Positions 15,418-24,701 of a DNA stretch of 34,437 bases are shown here, in pieces. The position numbers and the translations under genes are program-made. The notes beneath the pieces were generated by a model that saw nothing but the letters and a program-made list of their open reading frames with translations, did not search any database and was not told the DNA's origin. Every line of letters begins with the position of its first letter. Position 1 is the stretch's first letter. Source of the DNA: Caldilineaceae bacterium SB0662_bin_25 (GTDB taxonomy: Bacteria > Chloroflexota > Anaerolineae > Caldilineales > Caldilineaceae); the NCBI GenBank assembly GCA_009840225.1, contig VXOE01000393.1, forward strand, positions 1 through 34,437, in the 5' to 3' direction.

Positions 15418-17940
15418 ATGACTGCTCGAACAGAGTTCCTGCCCATCAGCATCGGGACTCTCATCCTGCTGCTCTGGGCCGGCACAATTGCATGGCTGAC
15501 ACATCGCCGTGACGAGCGGCGCTGGGATCTTCTGTCCGCTGCCCTGCTGGCCGCAATGTTCGCAGCCTTCTTCGGGCGCACCATCAGCGGCGCCGTCTAC
15601 CAGCCGGCCAACGGCGGCGACCTGGTCAGCTTCCTCTTCCCCATCTACCGCTTCGCCGCCCGCACCATCAGCCAGGGACAACTGCCTCTCTGGAATCCCC
15701 ACCTCTACGGCGGCGCGCCATTCATCACCGACATTCAGGCCGGATTCCTCTATCCCCCCAACCTGCTGCTCTTCCTGCTCAATCCCACCTTCGACTATCG
15801 CTGGATGCAGCTGCTCAGCATCGGCCATCTCTGGTGGGCTGCGCTCGGCGTCTACACCCTGTCGCGCACCCTCGGCTGCAGCCGGCCCGCCGCACTCCTC
15901 GCCGGTCTCGCCTTCGGCCTCTGCGACATCCTCTTCATCCATCTCGGCAATCTCAATCTCATCGCCGTCCTCTCGTGGAGCGGCTGGATCCTCGCCGCCT
16001 GCCACCGCGCCTTCACACGCCGCAGCCTCACCTGGGCCGCCGCCGTCGCTGCCCTCTTCGCTATTGCCAACTACGCCGGCCATGCCCAGAGCAGCTACTA
16101 TCTGGCCATGATTGTGGGAATCTACGCTATGGGGAGATTTGGAGCCGACTATCGGCAGAATCTAGCTGCAGAGTCCCACTGGACAGCCCTTCGCATGTCT
16201 ATGACCGGCCTTCAATACCCTCTCATCGTCTTCATCCTCACAGCCCTCCTCTCGGCACCAATCCTTCTCCCCGCATTCGAAATGCTCCCCTACACCCAAA
16301 GAGGAGAATTCGAATACCAGGACACCGTATCCTACTCACTCGCGCCGGGACCCGCTATCATCGGCCTGCTGACACCCGGCTTCTTCGGACGCGGACCAGC
16401 GGCCTACTGGGGTTCGTGGGACCGGGTCGAGCTGCCCTACACTGGTCTGGTTACGCTCCTCCTCGCGGCCGCCGCCTTCCTCTTGCCAGTTCCGGAGAGG
16501 CGGCGTCGACTGCTTCCCTGGTTGACGTTGGCTCTGTTCGGCTTTGTCACTGCACTCGGCGGCGACACACCGTTCCACGGCTGGCTGACACGGTTCCTGC
16601 CCGTCTATGGAAGCTTCCAGGCGCCGGCCAGATCCATCGTCCTCTGGGCGCTGGCACTGTCTGTCCTCGCGGCAGTCGGGTTGGATGCTCTGCTGAAACC
16701 ACGGGACAACAACAGGGGCAATCCCATTTCTCCCCATTTCTCACTCTATCTTTCCGTGATAAGCATCAGCGGACCCGCGCTCCTCCTCGTCCTCGTCCCA
16801 CTATATGTCGTCACGACGCGGCCGTTCAACGGGGACCCCGTAGCACTGCAGCGCGCATCAACGGCCGGCCAGGCTCTGCTACTTGCCTCATTCGTATGGG
16901 TTGCTGTACGGCTCCTGCTTGCCTGGTACCGGCGCCACCGTATTGCGAGCGGTACGGTATCCGCGCTGCTTCTTTTCCTACTTCTATTGGAACTGTTCGT
17001 CGCTGGCGCTACCATTGACACCAGCAGGAATGATCCGACGAGCAAGTTTCGCCATCCGGAGATTTTCGCTTTCCTGCGTGAGCAAGCCGGCGAAGAAGCT
17101 GACTGCGCCCCTACCGAAACTGCGCCCTGTTCTGCCGCTTCCGGCACACCCTCCCGCCACTACCGCATCGACACCCGTACCGGCATCCTCGACCTGTGGC
17201 AGCCGAGCACTGCCGCCCTCGCCGGCTTGCAGGACGTATGGGGCATTACCAACCCGCTGGAGTTAGTGCACTGGCATACGCTTTGGGAGAACAACGGCGG
17301 CCGCCATACCCGCATCTATGACCTCCTCAACGTGCTTTATGTGATTGTGCGCGACGGCACACCTCTGCCGGAGCAATATACCCTTGCCTACGACGCCCCC
17401 GGTCCCCTCGCCGTCTACGAAAACCCTGATCCACTCCCCCGCGCCTGGCTGGTTCCCGCCGCGCAGGTCCTCCCTGACCAGGAAGCCGTGCTCTCAGCAC
17501 TGAAGCAACCCTCGTTCGAGCCGCTGCACGCCGTCCTTTTGGCAAAAGAAAATGACAGCCCTCCAAGCCCCGCAGCCGCGCATGACTCAACCCCGCCTAC
17601 TACGTCCGGCCCCGTTTCGGTCCTCGCATACACCCCCAACGAGATCGTGCTGGCTGCCCATGCCGAAAAGCCGGGCTATCTCGTTCTTAGCGAAGTCTGG
17701 TTCCCGGGCTGGCTCGCGACCGTAAACGGCGAGCCCGCCCCCGTAAGGAGGGCCAACTACACCTTCCGCGCCCTCCCCGTACCCGCCGGAGATCTGGAAA
17801 TACGACTCTGGTACGCCCCCGCCAGCTGGCGCATCGGGCTCGTGCTCTTCGGCGTGGGGTCCCTATTGCTTGCCGGTCTGGGCCTGTGGCGGCTCTTGGC
17901 CTCCCGAGAGCGTAAAGTCCAGGCGCAATCGAATCCATAG
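15418..17940 (+). CDS. YfhO-like polytopic membrane protein (GT-C-type)
   Basis: An 840-aa protein with about 12-13 hydrophobic segments and a C-terminal extracytoplasmic domain. The start is ATG at 15418; the track start is a GTG 26 codons upstream with a basic, non-hydrophobic lead. The N-terminal signature GGDLVSFLFPIYRFAARTIS plus PLWNPHLYGGAPF and FLYPPNLLLF matches the YfhO family, which is related to GT-C glycosyltransferases that use polyprenyl-phosphate sugars. In Firmicutes YfhO modifies teichoic acids. In Chloroflexota the acceptor is unknown and is probably a cell-envelope glycan or protein. The last membrane segment precedes a basic tail. Residues near the C-terminus (YLVLSEVWFPGWLATVNGEPAPV) are the typical YfhO C-terminal strand pair. 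It stands alone. Confidence 0.9.
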   Translation: MTARTEFLPISIGTLILLLWAGTIAWLTHRRDERRWDLLSAALLAAMFAAFFGRTISGAVYQPANGGDLVSFLFPIYRFAARTISQGQLPLWNPHLYGGAPFITDIQAGFLYPPNLLLFLLNPTFDYRWMQLLSIGHLWWAALGVYTLSRTLGCSRPAALLAGLAFGLCDILFIHLGNLNLIAVLSWSGWILAACHRAFTRRSLTWAAAVAALFAIANYAGHAQSSYYLAMIVGIYAMGRFGADYRQNLAAESHWTALRMSMTGLQYPLIVFILTALLSAPILLPAFEMLPYTQRGEFEYQDTVSYSLAPGPAIIGLLTPGFFGRGPAAYWGSWDRVELPYTGLVTLLLAAAAFLLPVPERRRRLLPWLTLALFGFVTALGGDTPFHGWLTRFLPVYGSFQAPARSIVLWALALSVLAAVGLDALLKPRDNNRGNPISPHFSLYLSVISISGPALLLVLVPLYVVTTRPFNGDPVALQRASTAGQALLLASFVWVAVRLLLAWYRRHRIASGTVSALLLFLLLLELFVAGATIDTSRNDPTSKFRHPEIFAFLREQAGEEADCAPTETAPCSAASGTPSRHYRIDTRTGILDLWQPSTAALAGLQDVWGITNPLELVHWHTLWENNGGRHTRIYDLLNVLYVIVRDGTPLPEQYTLAYDAPGPLAVYENPDPLPRAWLVPAAQVLPDQEAVLSALKQPSFEPLHAVLLAKENDSPPSPAAAHDSTPPTTSGPVSVLAYTPNEIVLAAHAEKPGYLVLSEVWFPGWLATVNGEPAPVRRANYTFRALPVPAGDLEIRLWYAPASWRIGLVLFGVGSLLLAGLGLWRLLASRERKVQAQSNP

Positions 17941-18406
17941 GCGAAGAGAGTTGTGCCCTGAACTGAGGACCTCCCAGCGCAATCAGGAACTTGCCTAATT
18001 TCAGTACGAAATCCTCTTCCTCTCCATTGCCGGCGTCGCTAGAATGAGATGTCCCGATCGGCGGGCAAGTTTCCTACCCACCTAGGATATGCTGACCGGT
18101 CGGCCTTTTGGGCCGCGAACGGCGCCCCTCGCCGTCGAGGGCAGACCGCAAAACCATCAAAGTTGCTCCTGCGAATGATCCTCCGCTGAGGCTAGGAACG
18201 GTCCCTTACCGCGCAGCCAAGTCAGCCTTTCTCCGATTGCTGGGCAACGGGTATGCCACAACTGGATCAAATGAAATTCTGGTCTTGCACAAGAGGGAAG
18301 GGCTATTTCCCACTGGCAGAACCCAAATTAACACAGCGATTCGGTATCCAGCAGCATTTTCTATATCAGATAACTTTCCGAGGTGCCAAAGAAAGGGAGA
18401 CCCACG
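17941..18406. other. 466-bp region with no supported gene
   Basis: It contains the first copy of a duplicated upstream block (17998-18069) and the ribosome binding site of the broken gene at 18407. The 100-aa track ORF at 18108 is not supported: it has no ribosome binding site, is rich in low-complexity residues, and overlaps the start of the next gene. Confidence 0.5.
17998..18069 (+). promoter_or_regulatory. Duplicated upstream block, copy 1
   Basis: Aligns without gaps to 19236-19307 with roughly two thirds identity by hand count. Conserved islands are ATTTCAGTAC, AATGAG-TGTC and ATCGGCGG at identical spacing. A TAGAAT hexamer 17 bp after TTCCTC could be a -10/-35 pair, though the -35 is weak. 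It lies 338 bp before the broken gene. Confidence 0.5.
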
Positions 18407-19016
18407 ATGAAGCACTTTCTCATTGTCTCACTCGTGCTGCCCATTCTACTGTTCGCCGACTTTACTGGCAGGGTGCTGGCGCAAGAAGAGTGACTCTCGC
18501 TCGCAACCGTTGGCAAGGCCCTGGCCAGGCTCGCCGCGAGTCAACGGTCAGCAGGAAAAGATTGAAACGCTCGAGAAGCATTCGCACTCCACCGACCAGG
18601 AACTGCAACTGCTGAGGAATACTGTGGTGGAGCGTGCCAAGGCGACAGACATCTCGTCTGCGGGGCACGTTCTGCATGTGGACGATTTGCAGATCGAAGG
18701 GAAAACCAGGGACACGCCAACCTGGGGCCGGCTTCCCGAGTCGCAAATGGACTACGCACTCAGGCTCCCCTGGGCCTTGGAGCACTGCGAAGGGGACGAC
18801 ATCTGGGAAGTGCTGAACATGACCGACTCGCAGGCGGACCGGATGGAGGAGAAAAACATAATCTGGAAAGTTCCGTTCCAAGTAGGCAAAACGCTCTATC
18901 GGTTTAGGTTGCTGGATGCAATCGAGATGTTGGGGCCGGACGAGCTGTCTTGCGAACAGTTCCTGGAGGCGAAAACGATCGAGGTGCTCGCCGGGTTCGA
19001 AAAGGGCCAGCGTTAA
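18407..19016 (+). pseudogene. Decayed gene for a secreted coiled-coil protein of unknown function
   Basis: A clear gene start is present: ribosome binding site AAGGGAG, ATG at 18407, and a signal peptide (MKHFLIVSLVLPILLFAD, cleavage near VLAQEE). After 28 codons an in-frame TGA (18491-18493) interrupts it. The same frame then continues as LSLATVGKALARLAAS before protein character moves to the +1 frame (NGQQEKIETLEK onward, from about 18543) and runs to the stop at 19016. The gene thus carries one nonsense codon and one frameshift; removing one base near 18542 joins the frames. The 197-aa track ORF starting at 18423 is the wrong frame at its beginning. The intact product would have had a signal peptide, a short coiled coil (about 55-80), then a charged domain I do not recognise. 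Confidence 0.75.
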
Positions 19017-19340
19017 TCATGTGAACTTAACCGGCGCATACCACCCGCCGAAAATCAGGCGGTAACCCTTCGTACCGGGTCGATCAGGCCGTAATCGCGA
19101 CTGGTCGGGAACTCGGCCGGTTCACTGATGTTGGCGGTATCCCAGTCGGCTACCGTTCCTGCTTTCTATTCTTGCAAAATTTCTCCAGTAGAGTACCAAG
19201 ACTGGCGACCCTCTATCATAACCGCGAATCTCCCGATTTCAGTACAAAAAACGGTTCCATCCGTGCGCGCCTGTCGATACAATGAGGTGTCGCCATCGGC
19301 GGACAACCGAGGCCGCCCTAAACTTGAGGTGCCATCTCAT
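19017..19340. other. 324-bp region with upstream block and possible gene relic
   Basis: It holds a small hairpin CCGCC-GAAAATCA-GGCGG (19045-19062), a 35-codon minus-strand open stretch ending at 19055 that reads like a protein C-terminus (PAEFPTSRDYGLIDPV), and the second upstream block. I do not call a gene here. Confidence 0.4.
19236..19307 (+). promoter_or_regulatory. Duplicated upstream block, copy 2
   Basis: The gapless partner of 17998-18069. TACAAT (19278-19283) takes the place of TAGAAT, again 17 bp after TTCCAT. It ends 33 bp before the ATG of the 57-aa gene, a position suited to a promoter. Conservation of spacing as well as sequence argues for common descent of the two upstream regions. 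Confidence 0.5.
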
Positions 19341-19514
19341 ATGATCAAAGATTTCGCTCTTATCGTCTTGGGAGTATGGGCCTTCTTTTATATGAGCGAC
19401 CGCATGGAGCCCAACACATTCAGGAACGCGACCGTCTTCAGCATAATCGCTGTCGTTCTGCGGCTTGCCTGGGCAGTTATTGTAAGAATGTGGGAGGCCT
19501 CGCCGCCATTCTAA
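19341..19514 (+). CDS. Small hypothetical membrane protein (57 aa)
   Basis: The ATG at 19341 is preceded by TTGAGGT. The track ORF extends upstream to 19128, but that part overlaps the promoter-like block and lacks protein character. The 57-residue product has a short hydrophobic N-terminal segment (FALIVLGVWAFFYM), a polar turn (SDRMEPNTFRNA), and a second membrane helix (TVFSIIAVVLRLAWAVIV). Two membrane spans with a short loop are predicted. I recognise no family. It could be a small membrane regulator or a relic of a larger gene. Confidence 0.5.
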   Translation: MIKDFALIVLGVWAFFYMSDRMEPNTFRNATVFSIIAVVLRLAWAVIVRMWEASPPF

Positions 19515-19680
19515 CGTACAGGCGTACCTTACCGGCGCAAAGCACGCGTCCGCAATCAGCCCGTACCTGTTGGCCGCGTGAACGACTTGGTCACCGTGGC
19601 GACCGGCAGAGTTCATGTAGGTCCGACTCTGCCGGCCGAGACTCCACTCTCTCCTCTCTCCTCCTCACCCTCTCCTCGCC

Positions 19681-20598
19681 CTACGGCAACACCGCCTTCG
19701 GCATCTTGCACACCATCGTATACGCCGGATCATAGATGTTGCCCAGATCGTATTCCACCGTCTGCCCCATCAGAATGTGCGCGCCCACCGCATCGATCCC
19801 CAGATCCTTTTCCAGCCACCGGATCATCTCCGTCGTCGCATGTTGCGTAGCCTGGTCCAGCGGACGCGCGTTGCCCGCAGCAAAGATATACGATTCGTTT
19901 TCCCCTCGGGGCCAGTAGATGCGCCGCCCCTTCTGCACATCCACCGTAAAGCCCACGTCAAACGAGATCTCCACACCGGTGCCCACGATCTCGCCATCCC
20001 CCTGCACCGCATGGCCGTCCCCTATGTGAAATAGCGCACCGGGCACGAAAACAGGAAGATAGACGGTCACCCCTTCGACAAAGCCGCGATAATCCATGTT
20101 GCCGCCGAAAGGGCCGGAAGTTGCAGTCGAAATCGCTTCCCCCCGGTCCGGCGCCACCCCAAAGCAGCCCGGCATCGGCGCCAGCGGCAACGTCAGCGCA
20201 CCCAAGCTGGTCTGCGGTTCCTCCAGGGTCACCGTGCCTGCCTCGTTGTCCACCCGCCAACTGGCCAGCTCCTGCCCCTCCGCCGGCCACGGCATATTGG
20301 GCACCTGCTCCGGGTCGACGACATTCGGCGCCACCATCGTCCGCGTCCACCCGTAAGGGCGGTTGCACAACAGCTTGTCCAAATGGACTACCAGCGTGTC
20401 CCCCGGTTCCGCCCCCTCCACATAGAACGGCCCCGTCATCGGGTTGCCCCCTGATGTTACCTGTTGACCGCTGCTGTCTTGCCCTCTGGCGTCGACCGTC
20501 GTTGTTTCAACGCTGTCACCCGGCTGCACGCGCAACACAGGCGGATGCGAACCAATCGTGCTGAAATAATGGTCCGGCTCGAACTGATGAGTAGCCAT
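19681..20598 (-). CDS. Acetamidase/formamidase family protein
   Basis: A 305-aa protein of the FmdA/AmdA family, which hydrolyses formamide, acetamide or similar short amides to ammonia and the acid. Diagnostic stretches are GNPMTGPFYVEGAEPGDTL, PMPGCFGVAP, FGGNMDYR, LFHIGDGHAVQGDGEI and the C-terminal GNIYDPAYTMVCK. GGAAAGAGG precedes the ATG. It is the last gene of a six-gene minus-strand run, 129 bp after the Lon-N-domain gene, so it may have its own promoter. No amide transporter (fmdDEF/urt) is adjacent, so the nitrogen-scavenging role is inferred from family only. Confidence 0.93.
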   Translation of the reverse strand: MATHQFEPDHYFSTIGSHPPVLRVQPGDSVETTTVDARGQDSSGQQVTSGGNPMTGPFYVEGAEPGDTLVVHLDKLLCNRPYGWTRTMVAPNVVDPEQVPNMPWPAEGQELASWRVDNEAGTVTLEEPQTSLGALTLPLAPMPGCFGVAPDRGEAISTATSGPFGGNMDYRGFVEGVTVYLPVFVPGALFHIGDGHAVQGDGEIVGTGVEISFDVGFTVDVQKGRRIYWPRGENESYIFAAGNARPLDQATQHATTEMIRWLEKDLGIDAVGAHILMGQTVEYDLGNIYDPAYTMVCKMPKAVLP

Positions 20599-20727
20599 AC
20601 CTCTTTCCTTTCGCGGCTGTCTGATGAGACGGCTATGATTTGTATGTTTTTTGGGATTAATCGAGTGTGAGTGGCCGGGGAAAATCAGCCCGAATGCCGT
20701 CAGCAGCCACCCGGGCCTGTCAACTTC

Positions 20728-21393
20728 TCAATTGGCGAACAACTGCCCGGTCGGGCCGATGGTCATTGCTGGCAGCACTTCCTGACTGCTGATCATGTGG
20801 TCAAGCAGCTGCAGTTCCCGCCCCAGATAGTAGTTGCCCAGCTCCAGAAGCTGCGGCACACCCTGTAGCGCCAGCATGCGGTGTTTGTCTTCAGGACGCA
20901 CCTGCAAAGTGATGGCAGTGAGAAAGGCCAGGCTGGTGGCATCCTCCGGCAGACGGTCCAATTTCAGTTGCACGCCCGTAGCCTTCGTCAACAGCTCGAC
21001 ATAGCGCGTAATCTTGGGGCGTACCTTGTGGGCGCGCTCGACCGCCAGTTTCGTATCCCCGTCGGTCACCGGAAAATGCCGTACACGGCCCGTGAGATAG
21101 GGCAAATCGCGATTCAACGCCTCGATGCGGAATCGACGTGTACCCACAACCTGGATATTCATTCTTCCGTCCGCCTGCCGGTCAACTTTCACGATCCGAG
21201 CAGCCGTCCCCACCCGCCGCGGCTCCGCTTCGCCGCCTACTTCCCGGCCTTCCTTGATCAACACAACCCCGAACGCCAGGTTCTCGTCCAGGCAGCGGTT
21301 GATCATCTCCCGGTAGCGGGGCTCAAAGATATGCAGAGGCAGCGCCATACCCGGAAAAAGCACGACGTTCAAAGGGAAAAGCGGCATTTCCAT
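20728..21393 (-). CDS. LON substrate-binding (N-terminal) domain protein
   Basis: A 221-aa stand-alone LON_substr_bdg protein without AAA+ or protease domains. I choose the ATG at 21393 because it gives MEMPLFPLNVVLFPGMALPLH, the family start, and has GGAG upstream; the track start at 21453 adds 20 non-conserved residues. Motifs are HIFEPRYREMI, the FGVVLIKEG strand, GTAARIVKV, and MNIQVVGTRRFRI. The C-terminal third (about 120-205) is helical. Such proteins are common in cyanobacteria, actinobacteria and Chloroflexi; a role in protein quality control is suspected but unproven. It follows truD by 63 bp on the same strand. Confidence 0.93.
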   Translation of the reverse strand: MEMPLFPLNVVLFPGMALPLHIFEPRYREMINRCLDENLAFGVVLIKEGREVGGEAEPRRVGTAARIVKVDRQADGRMNIQVVGTRRFRIEALNRDLPYLTGRVRHFPVTDGDTKLAVERAHKVRPKITRYVELLTKATGVQLKLDRLPEDATSLAFLTAITLQVRPEDKHRMLALQGVPQLLELGNYYLGRELQLLDHMISSQEVLPAMTIGPTGQLFAN

Positions 21394-21456
21394 GGTGGTA
21401 CTCCGTTGCCTAAGGGAGAATTCCGTTTCGCTTCTGGGCTTTTCGTCGTGCACCGT

Positions 21457-22581
21457 TTAATTCCTGCCATTCTCGTCTGAACTGCTGTCTTCCACCGCCG
21501 CTTGAGCCAGGAGGTCGTCCGACACTTTCATGAACTCTCGCAGCACCGTTGTCGCAAACGCCCCTTTCGGCAGCGAAAACGCCACAACAATGTCCGTCCC
21601 CTTCCGCGTAACCGACAGATCATTTAGCAGAATCCGACCCAGCCGCCGCGTACCCATCATCTTTGCCCTTGCTAACGAGGCCAAGTCGAGGCCGCTCTCT
21701 GCCAGGACCGCCTGCTCCAGTTCACCAGATTCAGCCTCCGCCTCCCACATCTTGGGTCCGTAAATGGGCGCTGTAAAGCTGATCTCCTTCCGTTCGAAAC
21801 GGCTTTGCTCCACCGTCTGGTCGGCGACGACGAACAGGCCGCCCGTGTCATGCTTCTTGGCGATGTCTCCTGTCAGCAGTCTGTTGAACCGCCCCTGCTG
21901 CTGCCGCAGGGCCAGATAGCGGTTGCACAGGTAGCTCTGCACACTGGCAAGCAGGAGACTCCGCAGCCACCGGTTGGCTATGCGCTTCTCGCCCCGGAGC
22001 AACTCCCATCCCCGCCTCACATTGCTGCCGTTCTGTCCTAGGCGCTGCGGGCCATAGAAGTTAGGAAGCCCGCACCCCCGCAACTGTTCCGCGATGGCCT
22101 CGGCGCGCGCCATCGCTATCTCGCCATCGACCGAGGGCTGTGTAATCGTAATCGTGAAACGGTTGCCCAGCAGATGGCCCTTCTTGATCTTGTTGCGATG
22201 CAGGCGCACCCAGTTCACCGTCACCGGCGTCTTCGTCCCGATGCGGTCCGGCGCCGCCTCCAAAAAACTCTCGTCTACGTGGCCCACCAACAAACTGAAT
22301 GTCTGCGTTGCCCGCGCGTACTTGTCCTTCATGCCGGCAAACCCGACCGCCCTGTAAGGCAGGTCGAACGCCTCCGCCAGCCCCCGCTGTACCTCCCGCG
22401 TCGTCAACTCCTCTTTCGTTACGTTGACATAGAGATGCTGGCCCGTACCGCTCGCCTCGTATAGCGGTATCTCCTCGACGACAAACAAGTCGGGCGCGGC
22501 CCGCAACTCGCCACCGACCCCCGGCAGTCCCTCAGTACTGTACGGCAGATTCAGATCCAGTTCCACGCCAACTCCACGCAT
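21457..22581 (-). CDS. truD: tRNA pseudouridine(13) synthase TruD
   Basis: A 374-aa TruD. It isomerises U13 in tRNA (Glu in E. coli) to pseudouridine. The catalytic Asp86 lies in GMKDKYARATQTFS. LPNFYGPQRLGQNG is the second family motif, and MGTRRLGR lies near the C-terminus. The start is uncertain: ATG at 22581 has no ribosome binding site, while GTG at 22566 (Val6) has GGAG five bases upstream; both leave the conserved part intact. TruD is patchily distributed in bacteria. It shares the direction of the upstream methyltransferase and downstream Lon-N-domain gene. Confidence 0.95.
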   Translation of the reverse strand: MRGVGVELDLNLPYSTEGLPGVGGELRAAPDLFVVEEIPLYEASGTGQHLYVNVTKEELTTREVQRGLAEAFDLPYRAVGFAGMKDKYARATQTFSLLVGHVDESFLEAAPDRIGTKTPVTVNWVRLHRNKIKKGHLLGNRFTITITQPSVDGEIAMARAEAIAEQLRGCGLPNFYGPQRLGQNGSNVRRGWELLRGEKRIANRWLRSLLLASVQSYLCNRYLALRQQQGRFNRLLTGDIAKKHDTGGLFVVADQTVEQSRFERKEISFTAPIYGPKMWEAEAESGELEQAVLAESGLDLASLARAKMMGTRRLGRILLNDLSVTRKGTDIVVAFSLPKGAFATTVLREFMKVSDDLLAQAAVEDSSSDENGRN

Positions 22582-22671
22582 GCGCGACCGTCCGGGTCGT
22601 TTCAGGAAATTATAACAGATCGGCGCCTGCTGAATAGGAAGAAATGTTCCAATGACAGAAAGCCGCCGCGG

Positions 22672-23307
22672 TTATTCGTCTTTAAAATAGAGTAAGCTGT
22701 AGCAAAATGGGGTGCCCCGCAGCCCGCCGTAGCGAAACCCTACCTCCTGCAACCACTGCCGCACTGTTCGCTGCAGCGCATACCCTGCGTGCGGCATCTC
22801 TTCACTTACGGCCAGACGCCCGCCCGGTTTTAGGACCCGCCGCACCTCTTCCAGGGCGAATGGAGGCTGCGGCATCTCGGAGAGCGAGGCGATCGCAATG
22901 GCAACATCCACGCTGTCACTCTCTAGCGGCAGACTGTAGGCGCCGCAATGATGAAAACTGACGCGCGCGGCCAAGCCGGCGCTTTCCACCTTTGCGCGCG
23001 CCGCTTCGATCATTGACGCCTGAATATCCACCGCATGCACGCGACCCTTGCTGCCCACCTGACGCGCCATCTCCACACTGAAAGTGCCCGTGCCGCAACC
23101 CAAATCCAGCACACTGTCGCCAGGACCGATTCCGAACGGTCCCAGCGTCGCCACAGGATCCCGATATCGCATGCGCACCGGATGGTCCAGCAGGTCCCGC
23201 AGCGGCGCGGGATAAGGCCGGGGCCGGATCCGGTGCGCGACACGGGTGCCGATCTGAGCACCGACCGTGACGCCAATGCTTCGTATCAGAAGATTTCCCA
23301 GTCCCAT
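22672..23307 (-). CDS. Class I SAM-dependent methyltransferase (UbiE-like)
   Basis: A 211-aa protein with a Rossmann-fold methyltransferase core. Motif I is VLDLGCGTGTFSVEMA (about 66-81), the acidic motif II is VHAVDIQASM, and EVRRVLKPGGRLAVSE is the typical post-core strand of UbiE/Coq5-type enzymes. The hydrophobic N-terminus (GLGNLLIRSIGVTVGAQIG) may act as an amphipathic membrane anchor. The substrate is unknown; family members act on quinones, lipids or small molecules. It sits 56 bp downstream of the ArsA gene and 90 bp upstream of truD. Confidence 0.88.
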   Translation of the reverse strand: MGLGNLLIRSIGVTVGAQIGTRVAHRIRPRPYPAPLRDLLDHPVRMRYRDPVATLGPFGIGPGDSVLDLGCGTGTFSVEMARQVGSKGRVHAVDIQASMIEAARAKVESAGLAARVSFHHCGAYSLPLESDSVDVAIAIASLSEMPQPPFALEEVRRVLKPGGRLAVSEEMPHAGYALQRTVRQWLQEVGFRYGGLRGTPFCYSLLYFKDE

Positions 23308-23363
23308 TCGTCAAAGTCCCGTGGCTGGCGAACAGTGCAGATATTCAGACATCTGACCGCCAG

Positions 23364-24584
23364 CTACTGGCTGCTACACGGAAAGCGGATGCGCAGAGTC
23401 CCGCCGGCGAAGACCGCGCCGCTGGCATCCCGTTGCGCCAGGATTGCCGGCAGCAGATATTCACGCTTGAAATTCCCGATCGAAATGAAAAGCTCGTCGC
23501 CCCGTTTCGTCAGCCGGATCTTGTCCAGCTCTATGTGGGGTAACGGCAGCTTCAGAATGAAGTCATCGCCCTGCTCCTCGATCTCCTGTGCCTGACCTAC
23601 GAACATCACCTCGCCCGGGTCCCGCTGCCCGTACAGCTCATCCGCCAACGACCGCAGCGGGCCAAAGCCGACCACCTCCTCGCTTCGCCAGCTGCTGTAC
23701 AGAATCGGCAGCGGGTAGAAATCCCGCTCGATCTCAACCAGGTAGCGCGCCTGGTGCTCCTGAAGCTGGCGCAGATACGGATCGCTGCTCGGAGCAAAAA
23801 CGCCTGCTCCCCATGCCCCCTGACCCGTCTCCCCATCCCCCTGAGCCCGCACACCGGGCAGAATGCGGTTGACCACAACCCCATCCACCGGACAGCCGAA
23901 CAGCGACAGATAGGTCACCGCCCGTGCCCCCTCCTTGATCACCATCCTCTCAGGATTGATTACGACCCGGTAACTGGTGGTCTGAGGATCGCTCAGGACC
24001 TCTTGCAACGCCTTTACATCATCCACCAGTTTGGGCAGACTGGCCAGCGCGTCCTGCTCCGGCATCAGCCGCCGCAACAGCCCGCCGGTCAGCCGCATCG
24101 CCGTCTCCCCCCAACCGAAGAAACGCTCCACATACCACTGGAAACTCTCCGGCATCGCCAACAACCGCATCGACTCGCCCGTCGGCGCAGCATCCACAAT
24201 AACCCGGTCGAATTCACGCGTCTCCGCATAGCGGTAAATGTGCAACAGGCTGAAGATCTCCTCCATGCCCGGTATGATCGCCATCTCTTCGGCAACCGTC
24301 TTACTCATCCCCTGCTTACGCAGAATCTTGCCCATGTAGCCCTGCATCGCGCCCCAGTTCTTCCGTACTTCGTCCAGGACATTGATCTCCTGCGCAAACA
24401 GATTGGCAGTCACCTCCGTTGGTTCGCTCTTCAGCGGCCTGTCAAGGCTGTCCGCCAGGCTGTGCGCGATGTCTGTGCTCACCACAAGCGTACGGTAGCC
24501 CATCTGCGCGCAGCGCAGCGCCGTCGCCGCAGCCGTCGTCGTCTTGCCTACGCCCCCCTTGCCCAAGTAGAGAAGGATGCGCAC
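23364..24584 (-). CDS. ArsA/Get3-type ATPase with C-terminal HSP20-like domain
   Basis: A 406-aa P-loop ATPase. The start is set at GTG 24584, because GAGAGGTGGAG precedes it and it gives [19 protein letters not shown]; the track start adds 38 non-conserved residues. The deviant Walker A is GKGGVGKTT. Switch I is [10 protein letters not shown] (usually DPAHSL), and switch II is [13 protein letters not shown] (usually DTAPTGH), so two signature positions differ. I do not see the clustered cysteines of arsenite-binding ArsA, and no arsenic genes are adjacent. The last about 65 residues form an ArsA_HSP20-like beta domain ([17 protein letters not shown]). An insertion of about 18 residues follows VNRILPG. 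The role is probably protein targeting or another non-arsenic function. The upstream membrane protein ends about 117 bp before this GTG. Confidence 0.9.
   Translation of the reverse strand: MRILLYLGKGGVGKTTTAAATALRCAQMGYRTLVVSTDIAHSLADSLDRPLKSEPTEVTANLFAQEINVLDEVRKNWGAMQGYMGKILRKQGMSKTVAEEMAIIPGMEEIFSLLHIYRYAETREFDRVIVDAAPTGESMRLLAMPESFQWYVERFFGWGETAMRLTGGLLRRLMPEQDALASLPKLVDDVKALQEVLSDPQTTSYRVVINPERMVIKEGARAVTYLSLFGCPVDGVVVNRILPGVRAQGDGETGQGAWGAGVFAPSSDPYLRQLQEHQARYLVEIERDFYPLPILYSSWRSEEVVGFGPLRSLADELYGQRDPGEVMFVGQAQEIEEQGDDFILKLPLPHIELDKIRLTKRGDELFISIGNFKREYLLPAILAQRDASGAVFAGGTLRIRFPCSSQ
23806..23847 (-). repeat. Imperfect tandem duplication inside the ArsA-type gene
   Basis: Two units of about 21 bp around CTCCCCATGCCCCCTGA and CTCCCCATCCCCCTGA encode Gly/Gln-rich residues (QGDGETG and QGAWGAG) in a surface insertion after VNRILPG. 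The pattern suggests slippage. Confidence 0.6.
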
Positions 24585-24701
24585 AGTCTCCACCTCTCGT
24601 TTCGTCACAGGAGCAGGACACCCGACTCCCCTGTCGCAGGAGTCGGATCCCTCCACCCGATCACCTGTTCTGGCCGCTGCCCCTGAAACATCAGGCAACG
24701 G

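Noticed and set aside
15834-17018. 394-aa plus-strand ORF
   Set aside because: It overlaps the YfhO-like gene in another frame and is rich in Arg, Pro and Ser with no motif.
18108-18410. 100-aa ORF before the broken gene
   Set aside because: No ribosome binding site or protein-like composition; it overlaps the better-supported ATG at 18407.
19055-19162. 35-codon minus-strand open stretch reading like a protein C-terminus
   Set aside because: It is bounded by stops on both sides and too short to assign; possibly a relic, possibly chance.
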